In this document: positions 41,733 through 51,513 of the stretch, in pieces
Numbering within the stretch: the first letter of the stretch is position 1
Layout of the letters: every line of letters begins with the position of its first letter
From: an uncultured Clostridia bacterium
GTDB taxonomy: Bacteria; Bacillota; Clostridia; Christensenellales; UBA1242
DNA: 64,000 nt
Direction of reading: 5' to 3'
Assembly: GCA_930990515.1 (NCBI GenBank)
Contig: CAKNPS010000001.1
Location: forward strand, 1 to 64,000
Made by a program: the position numbers and the translations under genes
The notes under the pieces: model-generated
Told to the model about the DNA's origin: nothing
The model's database searches: none
The model's input: the letters and a program-made list of their open reading frames with translations, nothing else

Positions 41733-41808
41733 GCTGATGTGGCTCAGTCGGTAGAGCAACTGATTCGTAATCGGTAGGTCGCGGGTTCGATGCCCGCCAT
41801 CAGCTCCA
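41733..41808 (+). tRNA. tRNA-Thr (anticodon CGT)
   Basis: A 76-base cloverleaf. Acceptor GCTGATG/CATCAGC, D-arm GCTC-AGTCGGTA-GAGC, anticodon stem ACTGA/TCGGT with loop TTCGTAA (anticodon CGT), T-arm GCGGGTTCGATGCCCGC, and encoded TCCA. It reads ACG codons. It is a single-gene unit. Confidence 0.94.
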
Positions 41809-41862
41809 AAATATTATTTGTAAATATATTAGCATATAATTATTTAATTAAAATTATTATTT

Positions 41863-41896
41863 AAAAAAACTGCTATGGTTCAACCATAGCAGTTTT
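41863..41896 (-). terminator. Terminator of the phosphodiesterase gene
   Basis: AAAACTGCTATGG (41866-41878) and CCATAGCAGTTTT (41884-41896), with a five-base loop. On the minus strand seven T follow. It could also stop tRNA-Thr transcription. Confidence 0.9.
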
Positions 41897-41900
41897 AAGT

Positions 41901-42644
41901 TTAAATTTCTGGAATGAAGTCTTCAAAGACGATGTTGTCGCAATGTTTTACCACTCTTAGATATTCTTCTTTACTTCTAACAACCCAAGCAAGAAGTGGA
42001 ATTTGTTTATATTTTTTTACATATCGGTTTGGAAGGGCGTTTGCTTCATAATTAATGAAATTTGGGTGACTTATAGTTTTATTTAGAGCCATTCTTTTCA
42101 AGAAGAATTTTTGATAGAATGGAATACCGTTGAAATCTTCACCTTTATAAGAGCCAGAAAGTTGCCCACGAAGAATGTTTGGGGCATGGTTCTTAAAATA
42201 TTGCAAAGAGAATGGATTAAATGACTGAACAGCATATTCTCCATTGTAATTTTTTAAAAGGTCAACGACTTTTTGTTCCAGTTTTCCAACTTTTGTGGAA
42301 GAATTTTTGATTTCTATTAAAAGCGGAGTTTTTCCATCAACAAGATTTAAAACTTCTTCAAATGTTGGGATATGTTCTTTTGTGCCTTTGAGTTTTAAAA
42401 CTTTTAAATCGTTTTTATTTAAAAATTTGATATATCCATCATTGCCTGTCATTCTTGACAAGGAAGTGTCGTGAAAAACAACAACAGTGTCGTCAGAAAG
42501 TAATTGAACATCGAGTTCAATGGCAAAACCTTTTTCAATCGCTTTAGAGAATGCTGCAAGTGAGTTTTCTGGGGTGTTTTTGTCGTGAAGTCCACGATGA
42601 GCGATTGGAATTTCAACAAGCCAAGATTTGAATATATCTTCCAT
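41901..42644 (-). CDS. Glycerophosphodiester phosphodiesterase
   Basis: Hydrolyses glycerophosphodiesters to glycerol-3-phosphate. The 247-residue TIM-barrel protein has IAHRGLHDKNTPENSLAAF (about 14-32) with the catalytic His-Arg, AIELDVQLLSDDTVVVFHD (about 40-58) with the metal-binding Glu/Asp and second histidine, and PLLIEIKN (about 106). No signal peptide, so it is cytoplasmic. AGAGGT precedes the ATG. It has its own terminator and lies between tRNA-Thr and the PFOR gene. Confidence 0.92.
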   Translation of the reverse strand: MEDIFKSWLVEIPIAHRGLHDKNTPENSLAAFSKAIEKGFAIELDVQLLSDDTVVVFHDTSLSRMTGNDGYIKFLNKNDLKVLKLKGTKEHIPTFEEVLNLVDGKTPLLIEIKNSSTKVGKLEQKVVDLLKNYNGEYAVQSFNPFSLQYFKNHAPNILRGQLSGSYKGEDFNGIPFYQKFFLKRMALNKTISHPNFINYEANALPNRYVKKYKQIPLLAWVVRSKEEYLRVVKHCDNIVFEDFIPEI

Positions 42645-42778
42645 ATTTTTACCTCTTTTAGTAAAATTTGAAATTTTAGTTTTTAAACTGATTTAATTAT
42701 TACTATTATATAACTATATATTATTATTTTACTTCTTTTATTCTGGTTTGTCAATTAGTTTTTTATAATAGTAAAATT

Positions 42779-45700
42779 TTATTGCCCTTCGCCCTTGTTG
42801 TTAAATTTTTTAAGGGTGTTAAGTCTATTTTCTGCATCTTGACGACTTTTATTAATAATTTCTTCTGCTTCGTCTTTTTTAAGTTCTTTAATTGCCGAGA
42901 ATCGAGTTTCTCCGTCAAGGTAGTCTTCATATTTTGAAAAATCTGAAGTTGAGTCGATATGAACGACATCTTCATTTGGGTTATATCTAACAAGTGACCA
43001 ATAACCGCAATCAACGGCTTTTTTCATTTCATTCATAGTTTCTGACATATCAAAGCCGTGGTTTACACAAGGAGAGTAGGCGACAATGATGCTAGGACCA
43101 TTAAACGCTTCTGCTTCTTTAAATGCTTTGATGCACTGAACCATATTAGCGCCAAGGCTAACTTCAGCGACATAGCAATTTTTTGAAGCAATGGCAATGG
43201 AAACCAAATCTTTCTTCTTTGTCTTTTTGCCCGCACTTGCAAATTTAACCATAGCACCGCGAGGGGTGGATTTACTTGCTTGTCCACCTGTGTTGGAATA
43301 TACTTCGGTGTCAAGAACCAAAATATTGACATTTTCATTACTGTTCAAAATGTGGTCAAGTCCGCCATAACCGATGTCATAAGCCCAGCCATCTCCACCA
43401 ATAATCCAAACACTTTGGTCAGGATTTGTGAAGTTGGTTCCAAGTTTCATTCCAAGTCCAAATTCTGCATTATCTTCAAACAAACTGTTTGCCCAAGCTG
43501 GACCTTTGCCATTTTCATCTTTGAAATATGGGCAAGATGGGAAAGAACCACCATAAATGCTTGAACAACCTGTTGCGTTTGCAATTAACATTTTTTCGCC
43601 AAAGAGCATTGTTGCAAGTTTGATGTATGGAGTTTCGCCACAACCACCGCAAGCACCTGAAAAACCAAAGTAGCAATCTTTAAATTGCAAGCCTTTTGGA
43701 AAATCAGTGGAGAATGGCGTGGTTTTCTCTGTTTTTAGATTACGGCAGAAATAATAATTTTTCTTTTCTTCTTCCATAATTTCATTTGCCATACGCATTT
43801 CAAGAGCCTTTTTAGGAGCAGGGCAAACATTGGCACAAACACCACAACCAGTGCAATCTTCAGGGGACACTTGAACGCGATATAGATAGCCATTCATTCC
43901 AAGTGCTTTGCTGAATTCCACTTCTTCGATTGTTTCGGCTTTTACTAAAACAACTTTAATGGCATTGTGTGGGCAAGAAAGAATGCATTGTCCGCATTGA
44001 ATACAATTTTTTGGAAGATATTTAGGGAGATGTGCAGCAAAACCGCGTTTTTCAAAATCAGCCGTGCCTTGTGGAACTTTTCCAGATTTATCAAAAGCGG
44101 AGACAGGAATTTTATCTCCTTCAAGTCGCTCAATTTTCTTCATAATTTCTTGATAGAATTTGTCATCGAAGTTTTTAGCATTTGGTTTTTCTTCTTTAAA
44201 TGTAAATTTGGAGATATTGACTTCTTCAATCTTATCTTTTGCTTCCTGAATTGCCTTTAGGTTTTGATTGACAATTTTTTGTCCTTTTTTGCCATAAGTA
44301 AGTTTAACATATTTTGCAATTTCTTTTTCAGCAGTTTCAAAGTCAATGATTTTTGATGCTTTGAAAAGGGCGGTTTGCATAATGATGTTGATTTTGTTTT
44401 TAAGTCCAACTTCTTCACTAATTTTTTGTGCATTAATAACGAAAAGTTTGGCTTTTTTGTCTTGAAGTGTCTTTTTGTATGAATTAGGCAAAACCTTATC
44501 AATTTCGTCAGCAGAGAAAATGGAGTTAATGAGAACAACTCCTTTATCTTTCAAACCTTCAAGGCAATCATATCTATGCACGAATGAGAAATTGTTGATT
44601 GTGATTATATCTGCGTCTTTAACAAGATATGTGCTTAAAATTGGAGTGTCAGAAACACGAATATGAGATTTTGTTAAACTGCCAGATTTTTTGCTGTCAT
44701 ATTCAAAATAGCCTTGCACATATTTATCTAATTCTTCTCCTAAAATTTTGATTGTGCTTTTGCTTGCAGAAACTGTTCCGTCAGAACCAAGTCCATAGAA
44801 TTTCATTTCAAAATTCTTATTTTTTGGGTGATATTCAATTTCTTTTAAAGAAGAGTGGGAAACATCATCATCAATTCCCACTGTGAAAAAGTTTTTCTTG
44901 GTCTTAAAGTTTTCAATGATAGAAACGACCATATTTGGTGTGAAATCTTTTCCACCAAGGCCATATCTTCCACCAAGGACTTCAATGTTAGTATCTTTCA
45001 AACTTGATGTCACATCAAGATAAAGTGGATCGTGAGAGCCAAATTCTCTTGTTCTATCTAAAGTTGTCACAATTTTGCAAGTTTTTGGAAGAACATTTTT
45101 GAAGTTTTCATACATAAATGGGCGATATAGATGAACTTTGACAAGTCCTGTGTCTCTGAATTTACTATCTTTCAAGGTTTCTTCAATCGTTTCGCAAGAA
45201 GAACCCATACTAACAATGATATTTTCCGCATTCTTGCTTCCAACATATTCAAAAGGCGAATATGAACGACCAACAACCTTTTTAAAATCTTTCAAAATTT
45301 CTGTTAAAGTCTTATAAATTGTTTCATAAGATGGAGCAGATGCTTCACGATTTTGGAAGAAAACATCAGGATTTTGAGCAGAACCTTTTTGATATGGAGA
45401 AAGAGAATTGAGTGAATTTTTCCTAAAGTTTTCAATATCTTTTGTTGGAAGAAGCACTTTTATTTGTTCATCTGAAATTGTGTCAATCTTTTGAATTTCG
45501 TGAGATGTTCTAAATCCATCAAAAAAGTGAACAACTGGGAGAGATGTTTTTATGGCAAGAAGATGAGCAATAAGTGCAAAGTCGTGTGCTTCTTGCACAG
45601 AATTTGAGCAAAGAAGAATTGCTCCAGTTTGACGAATTGCCATAACATCGCTGTGGTCACCAAAAATTGATAAAGCGTGAGTGGCAACTGTTCTTGCAGC

Positions 45701-46024
45701 AACATGCAAAACTGCTGGTAGATGTTCGCCAGCCATTTTATATAGGTTTGGTATCATAAGAAGAAGCCCTTGGCTTGAAGTGAAGGTCGTGGAAAGAGCC
45801 CCAGTTGACAAACTTCCGTGAAGAGCCCCAGAAGCACCACCTTCTGATTGCATTTCCACCAAAATTGGCTGTTCACCAAAGATATTCTTTTTTCCTTTTG
45901 CTAGTTCTCCGTCACAATATTCAGCCATTGGAGAAGAAGGGGTGATAGGATAAATTGGAATGACTTCCGAAAGTTTATAAGCCACCATTCCGACAGCAGT
46001 ATTTCCATCAACTGTTTTCTTCAT
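42779..46024 (-). CDS. nifJ: Pyruvate:ferredoxin (flavodoxin) oxidoreductase
   Basis: Oxidises pyruvate to acetyl-CoA with reduction of ferredoxin, the central step of anaerobic fermentation. The 1,081-residue single chain has domain I with IYPITPSSPMAEYCDG (about 24-39), the gamma-type domain (about 405-600), two 4Fe-4S clusters CIQCGQCILSCPHNA (about 671) and CTGCGVCANVCPAP (about 727) and the thiamine diphosphate domain with GACGGCGETPYIKL (about 800) and IGGDGWAYDIGYGG (about 900). It is about 90 residues shorter than typical enzymes, mainly at the C-terminus. AAGGAG precedes the ATG. It supplies acetyl-CoA for Pta-AckA. Confidence 0.96.
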   Translation of the reverse strand: MKKTVDGNTAVGMVAYKLSEVIPIYPITPSSPMAEYCDGELAKGKKNIFGEQPILVEMQSEGGASGALHGSLSTGALSTTFTSSQGLLLMIPNLYKMAGEHLPAVLHVAARTVATHALSIFGDHSDVMAIRQTGAILLCSNSVQEAHDFALIAHLLAIKTSLPVVHFFDGFRTSHEIQKIDTISDEQIKVLLPTKDIENFRKNSLNSLSPYQKGSAQNPDVFFQNREASAPSYETIYKTLTEILKDFKKVVGRSYSPFEYVGSKNAENIIVSMGSSCETIEETLKDSKFRDTGLVKVHLYRPFMYENFKNVLPKTCKIVTTLDRTREFGSHDPLYLDVTSSLKDTNIEVLGGRYGLGGKDFTPNMVVSIIENFKTKKNFFTVGIDDDVSHSSLKEIEYHPKNKNFEMKFYGLGSDGTVSASKSTIKILGEELDKYVQGYFEYDSKKSGSLTKSHIRVSDTPILSTYLVKDADIITINNFSFVHRYDCLEGLKDKGVVLINSIFSADEIDKVLPNSYKKTLQDKKAKLFVINAQKISEEVGLKNKINIIMQTALFKASKIIDFETAEKEIAKYVKLTYGKKGQKIVNQNLKAIQEAKDKIEEVNISKFTFKEEKPNAKNFDDKFYQEIMKKIERLEGDKIPVSAFDKSGKVPQGTADFEKRGFAAHLPKYLPKNCIQCGQCILSCPHNAIKVVLVKAETIEEVEFSKALGMNGYLYRVQVSPEDCTGCGVCANVCPAPKKALEMRMANEIMEEEKKNYYFCRNLKTEKTTPFSTDFPKGLQFKDCYFGFSGACGGCGETPYIKLATMLFGEKMLIANATGCSSIYGGSFPSCPYFKDENGKGPAWANSLFEDNAEFGLGMKLGTNFTNPDQSVWIIGGDGWAYDIGYGGLDHILNSNENVNILVLDTEVYSNTGGQASKSTPRGAMVKFASAGKKTKKKDLVSIAIASKNCYVAEVSLGANMVQCIKAFKEAEAFNGPSIIVAYSPCVNHGFDMSETMNEMKKAVDCGYWSLVRYNPNEDVVHIDSTSDFSKYEDYLDGETRFSAIKELKKDEAEEIINKSRQDAENRLNTLKKFNNKGEGQ

Positions 46025-46220
46025 AAAAACTCCTTAAAATATTTTTAATATATGAAATATATTAATTTCACTAGTTTAATTTTAAGATTTTAAAAATGTT
46101 TTGTCAAACAAATGCTATTTGTTTTTTTATTTTTTTCAAATAAAAACGATTTAAACTTTAAAAGTCTTGAAAATGTGAATTAATTATTCAAAAACACTTT
46201 TTAATTTAAAAAAAATTTTG

Positions 46221-46226
46221 TATAAT
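46221..46226 (+). promoter_or_regulatory. -10 box placed for leaderless truA
   Basis: A perfect TATAAT ends six bases before ATG 46233, so transcription would begin at the start codon. No ribosome site is present. The -35 region is AT-rich with no clear box. Confidence 0.6.
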
Positions 46227-46232
46227 ATGACT

Positions 46233-46970
46233 ATGAAACGAAAAATTTTGATGATTATAGAATATAATGGTGCACATTTTTATGGTTGGCAGAAGCAGAG
46301 CGGAAAAAGGACTGTGCAAGGCGAACTGGAAGATAAAATTTTTATGCTTACAAAAGAAAAAACAGTCGTGGACGGAAGTGGGAGAACAGATAAAGGTGTT
46401 CACGCATTAAACCAGGTGGCAACTGTTGAGATTGAAAATTCCATTCCACTTGCAAACTTTAAAATTGCTTTAAACAAACTTTTGAGTGACGATGTGGTTG
46501 TCAAAAAAGTGAAAGTTGTGGGCTTTGATTTTCACCCAAGATTTTCTGCAAAAAGAAAAACTTATGAATATCGCATTGATTTGTCTAAAACTCGAAAAGC
46601 AATCAACTTTGAACAAGTCACACATTATCCATATAAAATAAATTTAGAGAGAATGAAAGAAGCATCAAAACTTTTGATTGGAAAACATAATTTTAAAGCA
46701 TTCTGTTCAGCGCATACAAATGTCACAAATTTTGAACGAGAAATTTATGATATTAAAATTAAAAAGGTAGGAAATAGTTTAACTTTCACTTTATCAGGAA
46801 ATGGTTTTTTATACAATATGGTTAGAATTATTGTTGGCACACTTCTTGAAATTGATAAAGTGGGAGAAGAAAATATTATTAAAGCGTTAGAGAGTGGAAA
46901 GAGAAATTTGCTTGGCAAAACAATGCCACCAAATGGACTTTATTTAAAAAATGTTGAATACAACTCGTAG
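46233..46970 (+). CDS. truA: tRNA pseudouridine(38-40) synthase TruA
   Basis: Modifies positions 38-40 of many tRNAs. The 245-residue protein has IEYNGAHFYGWQKQ (about 9-22), the catalytic aspartate in GRTDKGVHA (about 54-62), FHPRFSAKRKTYEYRI (about 101-116) and HNFKAFC (about 150). I chose ATG 46233 because it follows a -10 box exactly and gives family length; another ATG lies six bases earlier. It stands apart from the usual energy-coupling factor and rplM-rpsI genes. Confidence 0.93.
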   Translation: MKRKILMIIEYNGAHFYGWQKQSGKRTVQGELEDKIFMLTKEKTVVDGSGRTDKGVHALNQVATVEIENSIPLANFKIALNKLLSDDVVVKKVKVVGFDFHPRFSAKRKTYEYRIDLSKTRKAINFEQVTHYPYKINLERMKEASKLLIGKHNFKAFCSAHTNVTNFEREIYDIKIKKVGNSLTFTLSGNGFLYNMVRIIVGTLLEIDKVGEENIIKALESGKRNLLGKTMPPNGLYLKNVEYNS

Positions 46971-46990
46971 GTAATATGCAATAAATTATG

Positions 46991-47031
46991 TTGCATACCA
47001 CACTATATATTGTGTAGTATGCAATTTTTTA
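46991..47031 (+). terminator. Dispersed palindrome, copy 4, terminator-like
   Basis: TTGCATAC (46991-46998) and GTATGCAA (47017-47024), with inner ACAC/GTGT pairing around CTATATATT, followed by six T. A half-copy ATGCAA...TTGCAT (46978-46996) precedes it. It closes truA. The core is nearly identical to copy 3 at 27555. Confidence 0.8.
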
Positions 47032-47116
47032 AATTTAATTAAACACTTTTTGCTTAAGGTCTTGCAGTGCCACTTTTGTTGTGCTATAATTATAGAAATG
47101 TTAAAAGGAAGTTTTT

Positions 47117-47824
47117 ATGGAAGAAAATGATTTAAGTTTAGAGCAAAGACTTAAAAATGTTTGTGATTTTTATGCTTTAACACATCGACTTAAAAACCTT
47201 ATAAGGTCAGGCTGGAAGCGTTGGAATGTTCAAGCGGAAAGATTGGAGAGTGTGGCAGAACATATTTATGGAACTCAAATGCTTGCTTTTGCAGTGAACA
47301 GCGAATTCAATTTGGGTATTGATATTGAAAAGGTTATTTTGATGCTTGCTTTTCACGAACTGGGAGAAATATCTGTGGGTGACATTGCCTTTATTGATGG
47401 AGTTTCAAAAGAAGATAAACATAGGAGAGAACTTTCTGCTGTCCTTCAGATTTTAGAACCATTGAGTGATAAAAACAGAATTATTGACCTTTTCAATGAA
47501 TTTGAAGAAAGAAAAACAAAAGAAGCACAATTCGCTTATCTTATGGACAAGATTGAATGTGACCTACAATGTAAATGCTATGAAGAAAATGGAAATGTTA
47601 GTTTAGATACAGAGCAAAAGGGAGTTAGTGAAAGTATTCGCCAAGATGCATTAGAAAAGGGTGTAAAAACTTTTTCAGAAATGTGGGTAGGATATGAAAG
47701 AGAGAAAAATGTCTATCGTTCTTCTCAACTTGCAAAAGATATTACCGATTATATTCTATCAAATAAGGTTTTTGAAAAAGAAAGTGATGGAAAATCTGAT
47801 GATAAAAATGGTAAAAATTTATAA
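47117..47824 (+). CDS. HD-domain hydrolase, YfbR/HDDC2-like
   Basis: A 235-residue predicted metal-dependent nucleotide phosphohydrolase. The metal ligands would be H in RLESVAEHIYG (about 50-60), the pair in AFHELGEISVGDI (about 85-97) and the aspartate in YLMDKIECDLQ (about 144). The second motif reads His-Glu where the family has His-Asp, a conservative change. Similar proteins act on 5'-deoxynucleotides. AAGGAAG precedes the ATG. It is convergent with the ABC-F gene. Confidence 0.8.
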   Translation: MEENDLSLEQRLKNVCDFYALTHRLKNLIRSGWKRWNVQAERLESVAEHIYGTQMLAFAVNSEFNLGIDIEKVILMLAFHELGEISVGDIAFIDGVSKEDKHRRELSAVLQILEPLSDKNRIIDLFNEFEERKTKEAQFAYLMDKIECDLQCKCYEENGNVSLDTEQKGVSESIRQDALEKGVKTFSEMWVGYEREKNVYRSSQLAKDITDYILSNKVFEKESDGKSDDKNGKNL

Positions 47825-47857
47825 GAAAAAGAAAGAAAATTTTGACTATACAAAAAC

Positions 47858-47887
47858 AAAAAAGGCTTGAAATTTCAGGCCTTTTTA
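47858..47887. terminator. Bidirectional terminator between HD-domain and ABC-F genes
   Basis: AAAAAAGGC (47858-47866) and GCCTTTTT (47879-47886) pair, with an inner TGAAATTTCA. The T-rich arms serve both directions. Confidence 0.8.
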
Positions 47888-47906
47888 TATTTTTATTACA
47901 ATGATT

Positions 47907-49529
47907 TTATTCAAGCGAGTTGACGAGATAGTAATATTCAAGTATGTCACGAGAATAGTCAATGATTTTGCCTTCTGGGAGAAGCAACATTCTTGTGATT
48001 CCTATTTGTTCAACAAAACTTGGATTATGGCTGACAAGCAAGATTGTTCCAGTATATTCTCCAAAGTTTTCGCCAATAACGCTTTGTGTGTCAGGGTCCA
48101 AATGGTTTGTTGGTTCGTCAAGAATCAAGAAGTTTGCTTTTTGAAGAAGTATCTTGCAAAGAGCAACTCTTGCCTTTTCGCCAGGAGATAAAAGCTTCAC
48201 TTGTTTGAAAACTTGTTGCCCAAAGAAAAGGAAATTGCCTAAAACATTTCTAAGTTGTAAATCAGAGTAATGCTCATTTTGGACATTTTCAAAAATTGTT
48301 TTTTCTTCGTCCAAAATTTCAAGTTCTTGAGCATAGTATGCTATGTCGGTTTTTCCATTAAAGGTTATTGTTCCTTTATCTTGTTTAAGTTTTCCCATAA
48401 TGAGTTTTAACAGAGTAGATTTTCCGACACCATTTTCGCCGACAATCAAAAATTTTTCTCCACCAACAAGGTTAAAGGAAATGTTTTCATATAGATTAGG
48501 TTTGTTGTCATAATGGAAAGTTAAATTGTCAACCACAAGGGGAACAAGGGCACCTTTATTCTTAGGTTCAATGTTCATTTTAACTCTCTTATAGATTTTA
48601 TCACGAGTTTCAAGTTCTGCTTTTTTCTTTTCAAGTTTGATTTCTCTGTCTTTGCCCAGTCTTTTCAAGGCGTGATTTGTTCGGCTCGCTTGTTTTGCAC
48701 GCTTGACAATATCTTCAAGTTTCTGAATTTCTCGTTCCTGTTCTTTTATTCGCATTTCTTTCAATTTCTTTTCTTCAAGAAGTTGTTTTTTGAAATGTGA
48801 GTAATTGCCATCATAGATTTTTGTTTTATGCGTTGTCTTATCAATATACAGAATTTTATTCACAATCATATCTAAAAAGTCTGTGTCATGGCTGATGACC
48901 ATAACTGAACCTTTATAGTTTTTTAGGTAGTTTATGACATATTCTTTTGTGCTGGCATCAAGGTGATTTGTTGGTTCGTCTAGAAGTAAAAGGTTGGGGT
49001 TACTGTATAAAACACTTGCAAAGGCGACTTTTGATTTTTGTCCGCCTGAAAGTTGCCAAAGTTTTGTGTTTAAAAGTTCGTCATCAAACTTCATATCGCT
49101 GATAATTTCAAGAAGGGTGTTTTCTGCGTTGTATTGGTCAAGCATTACAAGTTTTTCTTGAAGTTCATCAACTTCTTTCAAAAGTATTGCTGTTTCTTCT
49201 TCATTTGAAGTTGTGAGAAGCTCATAAATTTCTTCTAATCTTTTGTTTGTTTCTTCAATCGGGCGTGATTTTAAAAGATATTCCCATACCGTGAGATTGG
49301 GATTATCAAATTTTATTTCTTGTGGGAGAAGTCCCACTCTATCTTTTTTGCCGAGAGTTAAACTTCCACTGTCAAGTTCAACTTGTCCAAGAATGACTTT
49401 AAAAAGTGTTGTTTTACCAGCACCATTAACACCTACAACTCCAATTTTGTCAAGTGGAGCAGTTTGAAAGGAAGCATCATCATAAATAAGTTCAGTTCCA
49501 AGTGTCAGGTGCATATTTGTCCCTTTCAT
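47907..49529 (-). CDS. ABC-F family ATPase
   Basis: A 540-residue soluble protein with two ABC domains and no membrane segment. Walker A motifs are GVNGAGKTT (about 33) and GENGVGKST (about 357); signatures are LSGGQKSKVAF (about 160) and the variant LSPGEKARVAL (about 443); Walker B LLLDEPTNHLD and LILDEPTNHLD. A charged helical linker (about 235-300) separates them. ABC-F proteins work on the ribosome, for translation or antibiotic protection. The closest subgroup cannot be told; the chain lacks the C-terminal coiled coil of Uup. A second ATG 15 bases downstream with AAAGGG is an alternative start. Confidence 0.92.
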   Translation of the reverse strand: MKGTNMHLTLGTELIYDDASFQTAPLDKIGVVGVNGAGKTTLFKVILGQVELDSGSLTLGKKDRVGLLPQEIKFDNPNLTVWEYLLKSRPIEETNKRLEEIYELLTTSNEEETAILLKEVDELQEKLVMLDQYNAENTLLEIISDMKFDDELLNTKLWQLSGGQKSKVAFASVLYSNPNLLLLDEPTNHLDASTKEYVINYLKNYKGSVMVISHDTDFLDMIVNKILYIDKTTHKTKIYDGNYSHFKKQLLEEKKLKEMRIKEQEREIQKLEDIVKRAKQASRTNHALKRLGKDREIKLEKKKAELETRDKIYKRVKMNIEPKNKGALVPLVVDNLTFHYDNKPNLYENISFNLVGGEKFLIVGENGVGKSTLLKLIMGKLKQDKGTITFNGKTDIAYYAQELEILDEEKTIFENVQNEHYSDLQLRNVLGNFLFFGQQVFKQVKLLSPGEKARVALCKILLQKANFLILDEPTNHLDPDTQSVIGENFGEYTGTILLVSHNPSFVEQIGITRMLLLPEGKIIDYSRDILEYYYLVNSLE

Positions 49530-49613
49530 ATTTTCCTCTAAAATAATTTGAATTAATCTAATGAATATAGTGTTTTTAAATTTAAAAAATGTTAAAATTT
49601 AGGTATACTCACG

Positions 49614-50456
49614 CTATGCAACCGTTGTTTCTGTTATATAAGTGAGTGGTGAGAATGTGAGAACAAGGGTAACATCTCTCACAACTTCTTCTTCATCTTC
49701 CATTGTGGAGATTTGGAAAGTGTATTGAACATCAAAGGAATTATCTTGATTGAAAACAAGATTAACACCGTTTGACGAACTGTTTGTGCCTAGGGTTGCA
49801 GTTATTGTTCTTACAACAGGTTGACTATTAGTGTATGAAAAATTAAAACGAATATAGTAAGGTGTGGTGTAAGACAAATTTAAAACTTCTGTTATTCCGC
49901 TAACATCAGTTCTTACTCTATCTCTAAAATCGCCTTCAATGAGAGTGAGATTTCTGAAATTTGTGATTGTTTCGCCAATCATAACATTAATTGAACCGCC
50001 AGAAACTAAAAGGTCGGTGGTTTCTTCTGGGAGAGCATCTTCAGCGTTTAAATCTGTTGTAAATTTATAAGAAGAAAGGGTGTAGTATTGTTGAGAGTTA
50101 TCTTCAAAAACGGCTGTGTAGCGGTCGGCAGTAGCCATAGAAGCCGAGAAAGTCAATGTGCTTGAAAGCCCATCTTCGCTTGTTGAAATGGTATAAACGG
50201 AATTATTTGTAATTAAAGTTTTGTTTTGATAAACCCATGCAATAAATCTATTTCCATTAAGTCCGTTTGCTGTCAATGTGACAGTATCGCCTTCGGTGTA
50301 TGTGCCATATCCATAAACAGTGCCATTTTTGTTTTCATTAACATAGGCATCAATTCTGAAAGTTGCAAGTTCATCGCAACCAAAAAGGAGCAAAATTGGA
50401 ACCAATAAAATTATGAGCAAAAGAAATATTGTTTTTGTTCTTGTTTTAGTTTTCAT
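49614..50456 (-). CDS. Lipoprotein with InlB-like repeat
   Basis: A 280-residue exported lipoprotein. The N-terminus has basic residues, a hydrophobic run and the lipobox LLFGC (cysteine about 27). Residues about 35-110 look like a divergent InlB B-repeat: NGTVYGYGTYTEGDTVTLTA, NRFIAWVYQNKTL and RYTAVFED. The rest is beta-rich and unrecognised. AAAGGAG precedes the ATG. It may bind a surface polymer, but no function can be assigned. Confidence 0.8.
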   Translation of the reverse strand: MKTKTRTKTIFLLLIILLVPILLLFGCDELATFRIDAYVNENKNGTVYGYGTYTEGDTVTLTANGLNGNRFIAWVYQNKTLITNNSVYTISTSEDGLSSTLTFSASMATADRYTAVFEDNSQQYYTLSSYKFTTDLNAEDALPEETTDLLVSGGSINVMIGETITNFRNLTLIEGDFRDRVRTDVSGITEVLNLSYTTPYYIRFNFSYTNSQPVVRTITATLGTNSSSNGVNLVFNQDNSFDVQYTFQISTMEDEEEVVRDVTLVLTFSPLTYITETTVA

Positions 50457-50605
50457 ACATCGCTCCTTTTAATTTTTAATCTTATATTTATAATATCTTA
50501 ATTTTACAAATAAAGTCAAATATTTAAAAAGAAATGTTAAAATTCGTGATGTTTTTTAGAGTATTTTTCAACTCCTTGCATAAAATAGTTTGGTAAGGAG
50601 TTTTT

Positions 50606-51373
50606 ATGTGGGAGTTTTGTCTAGCAACAAAACGGCTTAATGTTGCTAAATTCATCTATCAGACTTTGAAGAAGGAAACAGGGGAATTTGGAAGTGTGCT
50701 CACTTGTTATGAAGAGTTCGACAACTTTTTTATTATGCTTGCTTGTTCTTTATTGGAAAGAACTCGAATGACAAATATTCTTGAAAGATGCATAATAAAA
50801 GTGATTTGCAATTTTTATAAAGAAGAGTTTTTAGATAAAAATTTACACATTCCAACACATGAAAAAATGAGTTTAACGGCATTTAAAAAAGCACTGATTA
50901 ATTTTGACAAAGAAACTGATTTTTATATTATTAGCAAAAATTTACATCTTGACAAAACGCTATTTCTTGATGCTTTTTATGATTTTCGCTTGTCGGCATT
51001 AAGAGATAAGTGGAATGAACTTGTGATGCTTGCAAATGATAATAGCGATTATTTAATTGGCGATGAAGCATTTTTTGACTTATTAAAATTTTTGATTGAT
51101 AATTTAGAGATTGGAGAAAATGAAATTTCAGTTTTTGAAAAAGAAAATGGCTACACAATTAAACTTCCAGATAGAAGCGATATGTTTTGCGAAAGTTTGA
51201 CAAATGAAGGTCTTATTTCCACCTTGATTGAACTATCGCCAAAGAAAATAAACTTGTATTGTGATAGAGAAGATGCAACAGCAAATTTCTTGTCAAAGAT
51301 TTTTGAAAAAAGAATTAATGTTTGTTATAATAAAAACATTGAAAAGGTTGATAATTTTGGGGCATTTAAGTAA
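50606..51373 (+). CDS. ytxC: YtxC-like sporulation-associated protein
   Basis: A 255-residue cytoplasmic protein. The C-terminal half, with a hydrophobic-charged pattern around FFDLLKFLIDNLEIGENEIS and YTIKLPDRSD, resembles the YtxC family, in which a EYxEFIxLLKYFV-type segment precedes a beta hairpin. In many Clostridia ytxC lies next to thrS, as here (thrS at 52353), and this synteny is strong support. Its role in sporulation is not established. AAGGAG precedes the ATG. Confidence 0.62.
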   Translation: MWEFCLATKRLNVAKFIYQTLKKETGEFGSVLTCYEEFDNFFIMLACSLLERTRMTNILERCIIKVICNFYKEEFLDKNLHIPTHEKMSLTAFKKALINFDKETDFYIISKNLHLDKTLFLDAFYDFRLSALRDKWNELVMLANDNSDYLIGDEAFFDLLKFLIDNLEIGENEISVFEKENGYTIKLPDRSDMFCESLTNEGLISTLIELSPKKINLYCDREDATANFLSKIFEKRINVCYNKNIEKVDNFGAFK

Positions 51374-51485
51374 GTTAAGATTTACGAATTTAATTAAAGT
51401 TTAAAATAAATGTGGTTTTAATTTAAAATATAATTTGAAGTAGAATTATTAATCTAATTTATGAGTTTTGCGTATATGAATAAAA

Positions 51486-51512
51486 AAATAAAGCCAAAAC
51501 GGCTTTATTTTA
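51486..51512 (-). terminator. Terminator of the 107-residue orphan gene
   Basis: AAATAAAGCC (51486-51495) and GGCTTTATTT (51501-51510), five-base loop. On the minus strand T follow. Confidence 0.88.
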
Positions 51513-51513
51513 A

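Noticed and set aside
42763..43014. Frame overlapping the 3' end of the PFOR gene
   Set aside because: It is a shifted reading of PFOR coding sequence; lysine-rich low-complexity product without a ribosome site.
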